This document shows, piece by piece, positions 44,955 to 55,005 of a DNA stretch of 64,000 nucleotides (the stretch's first letter is position 1; the number at the start of each line of letters is the position of its first letter). The stretch covers positions 620,001 to 684,000 of the forward strand of contig OZ243932.1 in assembly GCA_965214035.1 (NCBI GenBank), given 5' to 3'. The notes beneath the pieces were generated by a model that made no database searches, was not told where the DNA came from, and was given only the letters and a program-made list of their open reading frames with translations. This DNA comes from JAJDYQ01 sp965214035. GTDB taxonomy: Bacteria; Pseudomonadota; Gammaproteobacteria; JAJDYQ01. Both the position numbers and the translations under genes were made by a program.

Positions 44955-47900
44955 TCACGCTGTTGCTGTCCGTGCCGGCTGTCAGGGTAATGACCTGCGT
45001 CTCGTTCCAGTTCATCGTGCTAAAGGTCAACGCAAGCGGATTCACGGTTAAGGACGTATCGGCATGGCCACTGAGCATGACCGTGACTTCCGCTATCGGC
45101 CGAGCCGACAGGCGCACGGTGTAGCTGGTAGTGCCCCCTTCATCCAGCTCAATCTCCGTGCTTGAAAACTGCAACTGCGGCGAACTGTCGGTGATGATCA
45201 CCTCCAGATCGGCCGTGACGGAATCATAGCCGGCATCGGCACTGTGGGTCAGCGTCACCTGATCCATCACGGTGTTACTGTCCGTGACCGCCGTCAGCGT
45301 GACGGTCTGCGGGTTACCCCAGTTCTGTGAGGTAAAGGTCAGGGTGGTGTCATCGGCCTCCAGTTCGGCATTCGTGCCGGTGAGGGTCACCATGACATCG
45401 GCGCTCGGTGCGGTTGCCAGACTGATGCGATAGGTGGCACTGTCGCCTTCAATGAGGGTCAGGCGGGTCGGGGTCAATACAATAGCCGGCTGTTCCTGAA
45501 TCGTAAAATCAACATTGCCCGTGCCGGAGGCACCGCCGCCCAAGTTGGTGCCGGAACTGCTGTCCAGTGTGCCCAGAGCAATGCGCACCGTTTCGCCGCC
45601 GGTCTCGGCCACGGCATCCGTTTGTGCCATCAGGGTCAGGGTGGCCACCTCACCACCGGCGCTGAAGGTCACGCTGCCGCCGGCCAGATCGCTGTAATCC
45701 ACGCCATTGGCTGTGGTGCCGGTCAGTGTGTAGTCGGTGCCGAAGACAGCCGTACCGCCGAAGGTCAGCGGCACGGTCAGTTGCTCGCCGGCCGTCAGGG
45801 CGCGACCCAAGGTGAGGGTGAGTTGTTTACTGCCGCCTTCGGCCACATCATCCGCTGTACCGACCAGCGTGACCGGGGTGGCATCGTCGTCATGCACTCC
45901 GACGGACGCCACGGAGGGATCGCCCACTTCATAGCCCGTACCAGTACCTACGGTCACGGTGACCGTGCCATTGGGTTCATCCACGGCATCGCCCTGCGTC
46001 GCAATCAAATAGGTCACCGTGCGGGAGCCGCCGTTCAGGGCAACCGTCTGTGCGCCGCTGGTGGTGATAAAACCGTTGCCGCCGCTGACATTGAGCATCA
46101 GGGTCAGGGCGTCGGTCGGAGCCGGTGTGGCCGTCAGGGTAAAGCTGGCACTGCCCATGCCTTCTGTGACCGTGGTACCGCCGGTGATGGTGATCATCGG
46201 CATGACAATGGCATCGTTGACCTGCACGCTGAAATGGTCCGGTGAATCCGGATCGGCACCGCCGCCCACATTCGTGTTCAGACTGCTGTGGTCAAAGCCA
46301 TTGGTGACCATGCCGTCCGGACCCAGGGCGATAACATAAGTTTCGGAACCACCGCCTTCCACCATATTGTCGCCGTTGGCGGTCAAGGTCAGTTGGGCAC
46401 TCTGTGCGCCAGCATTCTCAAAACTCAGTTGTGGGGTCATTGTGTCCTCATTGGACAGGACCACACCCGTGCCCGATTGTAGTGCCAGACTCCAGTCGGT
46501 CAGCTCGACATCGGTACCGGCTATGCTCAGGGGTACCTCGATGATTTCGCCGGCGATCAGGGCACGACCTAACTCGACCGTGAAGGTAACGGCCTGGCCT
46601 TCATCAATGGCGCCCGTGCTGCCGGTGCGGGTCAGGCTGACTTCGGTCGGGTCGTCGTCATCAACCATGACCATCAGGTCGTTAATGCCGAGGCCGCTGT
46701 ATTGGCTATCGCCGCTCAGGGTATGGCTGATGGCGACACGGCGATCGCTGGCATCGTCGTCATTGTTATCCTGACCGGTGACGATGAGGGTCTGCGGTTG
46801 GTTCCAGTCCGTGCTGGTAAAGGTCAGGGTGGTGTCGGTCATCGTGATGCCGGTGCCGGGAGCAGCGGTGACGGTGACGCTGGCGGTTGGCTGTGAGGTC
46901 AGTACCACCCTGTAGCTGTCGGTGCCGCCGTTTTCAGCGACACGGGTGACGCTACCGGTCCCGGTGATCAGGATATCGGCCTGGTCGTTGTCATTGACAG
47001 TCAGTTGTACCATGGCCGGGCTGCCGGCGGCATAGCCGGTCACGGAGGAAACATCAATGGTCAGCATACCATCCGCCCCATCCTGATCATTGTCGGTCAC
47101 GCTGACCTCAAATTGCAGGGTCGGATCCAGGCTGGTGTCGGTCTGATCCAGCGTCAACTCATAGCCGTCGCTGATCCTCAGCAAGGGACGGACATCGATC
47201 AGCATAAAGCTCTCGCCGGTATCCGGCGATACGGTGATCTGTATGGTGCGGGCACCGCCTTCGTCAATGTCGGTATGGTCGCCCACCACTTGTATGCTCA
47301 GGGTCGGATCGTCGTTGTCGGCGACGGTGAGCTGTACCGGGTCAATCTCACGGCCAATGGGATAATCGCCGCTGTCGCCCTGACTAATGGCATGGGTGAT
47401 GGTGCCAGAGCGTGCATCGCCGGCATTGTGGACATTGTCATCCATGCCGGTCACGGTGACCGTCTGTGCCTGATTCCAGTTACTCTGGGTAAAGGTCAGC
47501 ATGTCATTATTGACGGTGGCGACCGTGCCCGAATCAACCGTGATGATGACCTCGTCGGCCGGAGCCGAGGTCAGTACCACGGTATAGTTGTTGGTGCCGT
47601 CTTCATCCACGGCCAGAGTGGTCGGCTGTACGGTGATACCGGCCGTATCGTCTTCGGTGATGGTGACCGTGACTTCACCGGTGACGGTGGCATAGTCGCC
47701 ACCGGTGGCGGTGTGCAACAGGGCGATCGGGTCATCCGATTGGGCGTCGTCGTCCGACCCGGCGGTGACCGTGACGGTCTGCGGCTGGTTCCAGTTCTGG
47801 GTGGTGAAGTTGAGGGTATCATCACTCAGGGTCAGATCGGTATCGGCCTGACCGCTTACAGTAATGGCCACTGGCGCATTGGGCCGGGTGACCAGAGACA

Positions 47901-50900
47901 CGGTGTAGGTCGCGGTATCGCCCTCGTCAATGGTCAGGGTGGGTGGATTCAGGGACAGGGCCGGCTGTTCGGTGATGTTAAAAGCCAGACTGCCGGTGAC
48001 CGTGCCGCCGCCGTCCAGAAAGATGTCGATCAAGGTACCCGGTACAATGGTGATGCTCTCGCCGGAGTCGGAGGTACTGTCGGCAGTGGCTCTCAGGGTC
48101 AGGGTGGCCGTCATGGCGGTAGTGCCGGAGGACGGGCCGATGAATGTGACGGTGGGGTCGTCGCTGCCGGTCAGATTGGCATAGCTCACGCCATTCGTTG
48201 CGACCTCCATCAGGGTGTAGTCTGTGCCCCGTGTGGCATCACCGCCGAAGGTCAGCGGGACGACCAGATCTTCGCCATTGACCAGACCGCGGTTCAGTGT
48301 GAGAGTAATCTGTTTGCTGGCGCCTTCATCGAGGTCGCCGGCCGGATTTTCGGCCAGGGTGACGATGGTGGCATCGTCGTCCAGCACCATGATGGTGGCC
48401 GTGTCGATGGTGCCGGCGGTATAGCCGGTACCGTCATTGATTGTCACCGTGACCTCGCCGCTGACTTCATCGACTTCATCGTCGATGATCGGAATCGTGT
48501 AGGTCGCGGTCGCAGTGGTGCCGGCCGGGAAGGTAACGGTCTGGTCGCCTTCTGCTGCAATAAAGTCACTGCCGGGTACGTCCATGACGGTCAGGTCAAT
48601 GGTCAGATCTGTGACCGGTGGCTTGTTCGCCGTCAGTATATATTCGATCATGTCCCCCTCGGTGACCCGACTGCCGCCGGCAATGCTGATGGCCGGTGGA
48701 ACATCCAGTACTGTCACTTCAATGACGTCATCGACCCGTTGACCGGTGGCGTAGCCGGCCGCTCCATTGGTCACAAAATGACGAATGAGCACTGTGCGGG
48801 TATCGGTCGTGTCATCATCGACACCGGTGATAATGACCGTCTGCGGCTGGTTCCAGTTACCTGCGATAAATTCCAGCTCGGCTGTGCCAGCGGGCGAATC
48901 ACCGGAGCGGTGCAGGGTCACGCCCGGCATGGCGGCTCTGGCTTCAATGATGACATTGTCCGCCGGCGGTGAATCCAGCACGACGGTGTAGGCGGCGGTG
49001 CCGCCGCTCTCGGCCAGGGTGAGAGCGGTCGGGTTGAAGGTGATGCCGGCGGTATCGTCGTCGGTGACAGTCACCCTGACGCTGTCAATGGTCAGAGTGG
49101 TCGGGTAGCCAGTGCTGTCCTCTGTGGCACTGATGGTGTGGCGGATGACTGCCGTGCGTTGATCGCCGGTATTGTCAATGTCGTCATCGACACCGGTGAT
49201 GGTGACGGTCTGCACCTGCTGCCAGTTGGTACTGGTGAATAAAAGCTGTGGCGGTGCCGCCGTGACGCCGGCGGCGGCCGTGATGTCCAGGGTCACGATG
49301 CCGCCCGGTCGTGTGTTCAGGTGCACGGTGTAATCGTCCATGCCGCTGTTCTCGGCCACCGTGGCGGTCGATTCACTGATGAGCACGCCGGCGGCATCGG
49401 TGTCGGTGACGGTCACATCGAACCCAACGGCTTCCAGGGCGGCATAGGTACTGTCGTCCATCGATGTGATGGTATGGGTCAGTGTCCCTTCATAGTTGCC
49501 GCTGTCGGCCATGGCACTGACCGTGACAGCCTGCGCCGTATTCCAGGCTTCCGGAGTGAAGGTCAGGCTGTCCTTGTTCAGCATCAGATCGGTGCCGTCG
49601 TGACCGCTGATGGTGACCGTCACAGCCGCCGTCGGCTGGCTGGTCAGACGCACCGTGTAGTCGGCCTGACTGCCTTCTGGCACGGTGAAGGGAGCGGGCC
49701 CCAGCCTCAGACCGGCTATGTCACCGAAATCAACGATTGATATCGTTGCGGCAGGGCGGGCACCGGCGGCCAGACTGTCTGGCAGCTCGCCAAAAGCTAT
49801 CGTCAATGTTTCGGTAGGCTCGGCGATGTTGTCTTCAATCAGTGGGATATTGACTCTTGCGACTATTTGTCCAGGCACGAAGAACAGTGTATTTTCGATG
49901 ATCTCATAATCCTGCCCGGCGATGGCAGTACCATCGCTGATCTGCACCGGCACCTCTACGAGATCCGGCAGCGGTCGCGACAGCCGGGCAACTGGCTGCG
50001 ACGGGCCGTCATCCTCCAATACACCAAAGTCATCCAGCGTAAAGACAATGGTCGGAGAACCGGTAGTGGTGGCATCATCATCGAGGATGGCAAGCTCAAA
50101 GTTGCGGACACCAGCTGCCTCTAAACCACCGCTGCCCAGACCAAATGCAGCATTATCTATAAAGTCATGAGCAGGCCGACTTGAGCTGGCGAACGAAAAG
50201 GTGAAATCGCGCTCCACCCGATCCGTATTATCGATGGCGGTCAGCCGCAGCACCGCCTGCCGGGCACCGGCACCGGCAAAGCGCAGCAGACCCCCCTGTC
50301 GCCCGTTAATTGTGGCTAACCGCCCGAGACCCACCGGGTGATCGCCGGACTTGAGCAGGGTCACGCCGGTATTGGCCTCGTCTTCATTGAGCACCAGCGT
50401 GTAGTGCCCCGTCTGATCGGCAGTATAGGGAATGGTTGCCTGCTGACCGGCCAGCAGCGGTTGGTCCAGAGTCACGGTAATGTCCAGAAAATTATCCGCA
50501 CCGGATTCCGTGATGGTTGTGGAGTCGAAGAAATCCTCACCCCCATCAGAGACTCTATAGGGACGCGAGTGTGTCATGGTGAAGGCAGTTCGCTCGTTGT
50601 CCCAGACGACGACTGTGGCGGTGGTGTCTGCCGGGGCACCCGGTCCGTAGTCATCACCGTCGGTCACGGTCACGCTGACCGCACCGTCCGGTTCATCGAT
50701 AGTGTCATTTTGGGTCGGCACCGTGTAGCGCACCGTGGTCTGACCGACCGGCAGCATAACCGTGTGCGCACCGGCGGCACTGTCCGATAGAAAACCGGTG
50801 GCATCACCGGTCTCCTCCACCGTCAGGCGAATGGTCAAATCCCTGTCGGGTGCCGGATCGGCCGTGATGATAAAATCGGCCGGCCTGCCCTCGGTCACGC

Positions 50901-51806
50901 CCACGCCGCTGTCCGCGGCAATGGTGACCGCCGGCACCTGATCGTCAATGACCGCCACTACCACATCCTGCAGAGCCAAACGACTGGCCTGATAGGCGGC
51001 ACTGTCGCCGGTGGTAATCGCATGACTGACCATGAGCAGACGCACATCACCGGTATTTTCAATGCCGTCACTGATGGCCGCTACGGTGACTCTTTGCGAC
51101 TGGCGCCAGTTGCTATTCGTGAAGGTCAGTACCTGACTGGCTCCCGCCGTGCCACCGGCTATATTGACTGTCGCCAGTCCGGGCATGTCCGACTCCAGGG
51201 TGATGACCACATCACCGGCCGGTTGTGTGTCGAGCACTGCGGTGTAGGTGGCCGTGCCGCCTTCCCGAACTACCACGGTCGATGGCGAGAAGGTTACACC
51301 GGCCTCATCATCCACCACCGTGGCCAAGACCCCATCGAGAGCCAGTCCGGAGGTGTAGGCGTTACCGTCGCCTCCTGTAATCATATGTTCGATAGTGGCG
51401 GAGTTACGGTTCATGCCCACTACAATAACGGTCTGCGGCTGATCCCAGTTGGTCGAGGTAAAGGTCAGGGTGGCCGTACCGCCCGCCACATTGACGGTCA
51501 GTACGCTGACATTATCCGGGGCTGCGGTGATGGTGACATCGCCATCCGGTCGGGTGTTGAGTACCACGGTGTAGCTGCCGGTGCCGCCGTCCTCGGCCAC
51601 GATCAGGCTGGATGAGGACAGTGTCACGCCGGCCGTCTGGGCGACGACCTGGGTCGGCAGGCCGATGAGCAGAATCGGCAAAAACAGGCTGTGGCACAGC
51701 CGGCGGACGGTTGGGCTGATGGACTCAGGGCAGACGGATTCGGGTAGAGAGGACAGGGTTCCGATGGTATATCCTGCCACCCGGGACAGCATCGCCATGA
51801 GGTGCC

Positions 51807-51810
<4 letters not shown>
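44899..51810 (-). CDS. Giant repeat adhesin, signal peptide and passenger (frame-shifted before the barrel)
   Basis: 2,303 residues from ATG 51810, chosen because GGGGAAA precedes it; ATG 51828 is in frame upstream. A long signal peptide ends V-V-A-Q-T-A-G-V. The passenger consists of repeated beta-sandwich modules of about 90-120 residues resembling Calx-beta domains. Each starts with an E-x-G-G-T-x-x-Y-T-V-V-L-type strand, has F-T-S-x-N-W-N-Q-P-Q-T-V-T-V-T-G and ends in a DDD-rich loop. I count ten NW/DW..Q motifs here and one in the next frame. Some modules are of a second type (L-x-R-A-L-x-x-G-E-x-x-x-V-P-L). Such acidic repeats bind calcium and form long surface stalks. The start overlaps the stop of a leader ORF. 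The last residues, about NEAAADTGSCGG, are out-of-frame sequence. Confidence 0.85.
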
Positions 51811-52058
<248 letters not shown>

Positions 52059-52417
52059 TTTGTCTCTCCTGTGTTTCAGTTCGACACTATCCAGTATATT
52101 TTACCGAGTTTATCATAGCAGATGGATGATTGGTAGTACAATCGGGTTATTGGATTATTTTTTTTGCATTCCTTGGCCACCGTCAAGGCCCGATATCGTG
52201 CGGTGGCCGCTGAACCGTGGTTTTGCAATCTTTTCCTTTCTGTTCAATGGTTTATGGTGCGGCCACCGCTGTCAAACGGTGTTTTTATCGGTATCGAAGC
52301 TGTCTGAGGAGGTAGCGGCGGGTGTCGGTGCGTCCACCGGCGAAGGCGCTGCGGCTGCCGGTACGGCACACTACGATGACCTGCCGCGGGCAGGGTGGCC
52401 TGGTCTGATGCGGCATG
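52059..52417. other. Upstream region of the leader/adhesin, 3' of rppH
   Basis: About 360 nt without a recognised gene. A TATACT -10 box on the minus strand lies at 52093-52098 (plus-strand AGTATA). Transcription would start near 52086, giving a short leader before ATG 52058. No good -35 is visible (CTGCTA at 17 nt spacing), so an activator may be needed. A plus-strand open frame across this region has no support. Confidence 0.5.
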
Positions 52418-52939
52418 TCAGGATTCCAGCAGAAGTTGTTTGACCCATTCCGGCTGCGGCTGGTTTGCCGGGTGCATGAGCGGTGCCAGTTCGGTCAGTG
52501 CGCGGCAATAGACCTTGCGCTTGAATGCCACGACATGTTGGGGCGGGTGCCAGTAGTCAACCCATTTCCATGCCTCAAATTCCGGGGTGTTGTGTCTGTC
52601 CAGGCAGACTCGGCTGTCGTTACATTGCAGGCGCAGTATAAACCAGCGTTGCTTTTGCCCGATGCACAGTGGTCTGGAGTGCCAGCGGATCAATTTTTTT
52701 GGAATTTTATAGCGCAGCCAGCCGTCGGTTGAACCGATGATTTCTACATCCGATGGTTCCAGGCCGACTTCTTCATGGAGTTCTCGCAGCATGGCGTCTT
52801 CATGTGATTCGTCTTTGTGAATGCCGCCCTGTGGAAACTGCCAGGCATCCTGACCGGTGCGCTTGCCCCAGAAAACCTGACCGGAACCGTTGCTCAGAAT
52901 AATGCCCACATTGGCGCGATATCCATGCTTGTCAATCAT
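52418..52939 (-). CDS. rppH: RNA pyrophosphohydrolase
   Basis: A 173-residue Nudix hydrolase that removes pyrophosphate from mRNA 5' ends and starts RNase E-dependent decay. The N-terminus MIDKHGYRANVGIIL, FWGKRTGQDAWQFPQGG, and the Nudix box at 38-60 (GGIHKDESHEDAMLRELHEE then VGL) follow the G-x5-E-x7-R-E-U-x-E-E-x-G-U rule. WLRYKIPKKLIRWHS is RppH-specific. It is divergent from the HAD phosphatase gene, an arrangement shared with pseudomonads. Confidence 0.97.
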   Translation of the reverse strand: MIDKHGYRANVGIILSNGSGQVFWGKRTGQDAWQFPQGGIHKDESHEDAMLRELHEEVGLEPSDVEIIGSTDGWLRYKIPKKLIRWHSRPLCIGQKQRWFILRLQCNDSRVCLDRHNTPEFEAWKWVDYWHPPQHVVAFKRKVYCRALTELAPLMHPANQPQPEWVKQLLLES

Positions 52940-53042
52940 AGCGGATCATTATTGCATATTTGACGGCGGTTGGGAATCACTTGCCCGGCTTTCGTCAAGC
53001 CGTTACTCTGCGCGGTTTGTTGATTGCTGAAATAACGGAAGC

Positions 53043-53708
53043 ATGGCGCTGGCGATTTTTGATCTCGATAATACGTTGCTGGCAGGTGACAGTGATTATC
53101 TGTGGGGGCAGTATCTGGTCGATAAGCGAATTGTCGATGCCGATAACTATGAGCAGGAAAATCGGCGTTTTTATCGTGAATATCGGGAGGGTCGTCTGGA
53201 TATTCTGGAGTTTATGGCCTTTTCATTGAGGCCGCTGGCTGCCCACAGGCTGCCGCAGTTGCATGTCTGGAGGCAGGAGTTTGTGGATTCTGTTATCCGG
53301 CCCATGATTGCTGCGGATGCGGTCAGTCTGGTTGAGAGGCATCGGGAGCGTGGCGATATTCTGCTGGTCATCACGGCGACCAACCGGTTTGTCACCGAGC
53401 CGATTGTGCAGTGCTTCGGTATCGCCAGTTTGCTGGCCACTGAACCTGAGCAGGATGGTTCCGGTTTCACCGGCAGAGTTGTCGGGACGCCCTGTTTTCA
53501 GGAGGGTAAGGTGGTCCGGCTCAATGAGTGGCTGGCTGAAACCGGCCATAATATGGAGGGTGCCACGTTTTACAGTGATTCCCATAATGACTTGCCATTG
53601 TTGAGTACCGTCGATCATCCGACGGTCGTTGACCCGGATGACAGGTTGCGCGCCCATGCCATGGAAAACGGCTGGCCGATTATTTCTCTGCGCGGCGGTC
53701 GGTCGTGA
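53043..53708 (+). CDS. HAD-IB family phosphatase (SerB-like)
   Basis: A 221-residue cytosolic HAD hydrolase. Motif I is FDLDNTLL with D7 and D9, motif II lies in LLVITATNRF, and motif III/IV is the Lys in FQEGKVVRL with FYSDSHNDLPLL. A subfamily IB cap (YREYREGRLDILEFMAF) matches proteins annotated as phosphoserine phosphatase-like next to rppH in Pseudomonas. The substrate is unproven. The 3' end overlaps the convergent Hpt gene by 29 nt. Confidence 0.9.
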   Translation: MALAIFDLDNTLLAGDSDYLWGQYLVDKRIVDADNYEQENRRFYREYREGRLDILEFMAFSLRPLAAHRLPQLHVWRQEFVDSVIRPMIAADAVSLVERHRERGDILLVITATNRFVTEPIVQCFGIASLLATEPEQDGSGFTGRVVGTPCFQEGKVVRLNEWLAETGHNMEGATFYSDSHNDLPLLSTVDHPTVVDPDDRLRAHAMENGWPIISLRGGRS

Positions 53709-54084
53709 GGGCATTGAGCAGGGTGTGCAGGTCCTTGACGGTCGCATTGATGTGGCGGCGAATAAGGGACAGGTCAGAGTCTTTATCGCCGGATTGTGTG
53801 CCTTCATATTGCAGTCGTTCTGCCAAATCGCCGAGTGCCATGGCTCCCACACTGCGTGCAGCGGATTTTATGGTGTGGGCGCTGTGCTTCAGTGTCTGTT
53901 GATCGCCGGCATCCAGGGCCGACAGCATTTTTTCTGCCAGATCGGGTACTTCGGCCAGCCAGCAGTCAATGATTTCAATGGCATCTGTGGCATCCCCGGA
54001 AAGGTCATTGATGAGCTTCAGCAGGTGCCGGCTTTCGACTGTCTGCAGCCGCACTGAGCGGATGATTTTTTCAGGGTCTGTCAT
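53680..54084 (-). CDS. Histidine phosphotransfer (Hpt) domain protein
   Basis: 134 residues, essentially a single Hpt four-helix bundle. The phospho-His is H70 in LKHSAHTIKSAARSVGA, followed by LGDLAERLQYEG. No kinase or receiver is fused, so it must relay phosphate between other proteins, perhaps a hybrid kinase and an output regulator outside the window, or ChpA/PilG partners. It lies 27 nt after the CnoX-like gene on the same strand. Confidence 0.9.
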   Translation of the reverse strand: MTDPEKIIRSVRLQTVESRHLLKLINDLSGDATDAIEIIDCWLAEVPDLAEKMLSALDAGDQQTLKHSAHTIKSAARSVGAMALGDLAERLQYEGTQSGDKDSDLSLIRRHINATVKDLHTLLNALTTDRRAEK

Positions 54085-54111
54085 GGCGCTGCCAGTCTGC
54101 TGCCCGTGCGT

Positions 54112-54996
54112 TCAGGCCGGATGACAGGCCTGGTCCAGGTCCCGCAGGCGTTGACGGTATTCGAGCACCAGTTCATGTTGGTCGCCGAGCATGGCAAACA
54201 GTGAAAGCAACGCCTGCCTTGCGGCACCGTTATCGTATTGCGGGCTACGATGCAGTATTTCCAGAAAGCCTTCCATTGCCTGGGGGTGCTCATCGTCCAG
54301 TACATGCAGTGCCGCCAGACGATAGCGTGATTCGTGATCTTCTTCGTTTTGTGCAACGGCATCCTGTAGTGCCTGTTTTTCCACGTTTTCTGTGGCCAGT
54401 ATGAAGCCAATCCGGCTGCGCAGGTTTTTGGTTTCCGCATCATCACGCTGCCCGACCGGCATACTGCCCAGCAGGTCCAGCGCCTGTTGGGGCCGGCCTT
54501 CTGTTACCAGCAGTCGGGCCATGGTCAGGGGCAGTCTGATATTGCGGGGGTCTTCGAGGGTCGCTTCGGCCAGCATGACCAGAGATTTCTCGATTTCTCC
54601 CTGCTGGTAAATTTTGACGGCCCTGGTCAGGATTTTGTCGGACGGGCGCGGCAGATATCGTGCCAGCATAAGCCTCATGTCGCCTTCATTCTGAAAGCCG
54701 TGTAACGTTTCGACCACGACACCATGGCTGAACATTTTCAGGGTCGGCAGGCTGGTCACTCCATACTGCCGTGCCAGACGACGGTATTTGTCTGTATTGA
54801 AATTGACCAGTAGAAAGCGACCGCCGGATTCATTGGCCAGCTTTTCCAGAACCGGATACTGGCGAATACAGGGGCCTGCCTTTCTGGACCAGTAATTGAC
54901 CAGCACCGGGCCTTTGGAGGAGTTAAGCAGCACCAGACTTGCAAAGTTGTCATCCGTTGCGTCCTGAATGAAGGTGTTTTGCTGCTTTCCGGTCAC
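54112..54996 (-). CDS. CnoX/YbbN-like thioredoxin-fold co-chaperone
   Basis: 294 residues. An N-terminal thioredoxin domain (about 10-110, PVLVNYWSRKAGPCIRQYPVLEKL, GVTSLPTLKMF) is followed by TPR-like helical repeats (about 125-285). The CxxC site reads K-A-G-P-C43, so the first Cys is Ala40 and disulfide reductase activity is unlikely. E. coli CnoX likewise has a non-standard S-x-H-C site and acts as a holdase and chaperedoxin. The linkage to the M16C peptidase (9 nt) suggests a protein-quality role. Confidence 0.85.
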   Translation of the reverse strand: MTGKQQNTFIQDATDDNFASLVLLNSSKGPVLVNYWSRKAGPCIRQYPVLEKLANESGGRFLLVNFNTDKYRRLARQYGVTSLPTLKMFSHGVVVETLHGFQNEGDMRLMLARYLPRPSDKILTRAVKIYQQGEIEKSLVMLAEATLEDPRNIRLPLTMARLLVTEGRPQQALDLLGSMPVGQRDDAETKNLRSRIGFILATENVEKQALQDAVAQNEEDHESRYRLAALHVLDDEHPQAMEGFLEILHRSPQYDNGAARQALLSLFAMLGDQHELVLEYRQRLRDLDQACHPA

Positions 54997-55005
54997 CTGT
55001 CCGGC

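Noticed and set aside
47005..48972. A 655-codon plus-strand open frame opposite the adhesin passenger
   Set aside because: It is the antisense of the repeat-rich passenger; the repeated, stop-poor sequence opens several antisense frames with His/Gly/Arg-rich, non-protein-like products and no ribosome binding sites.
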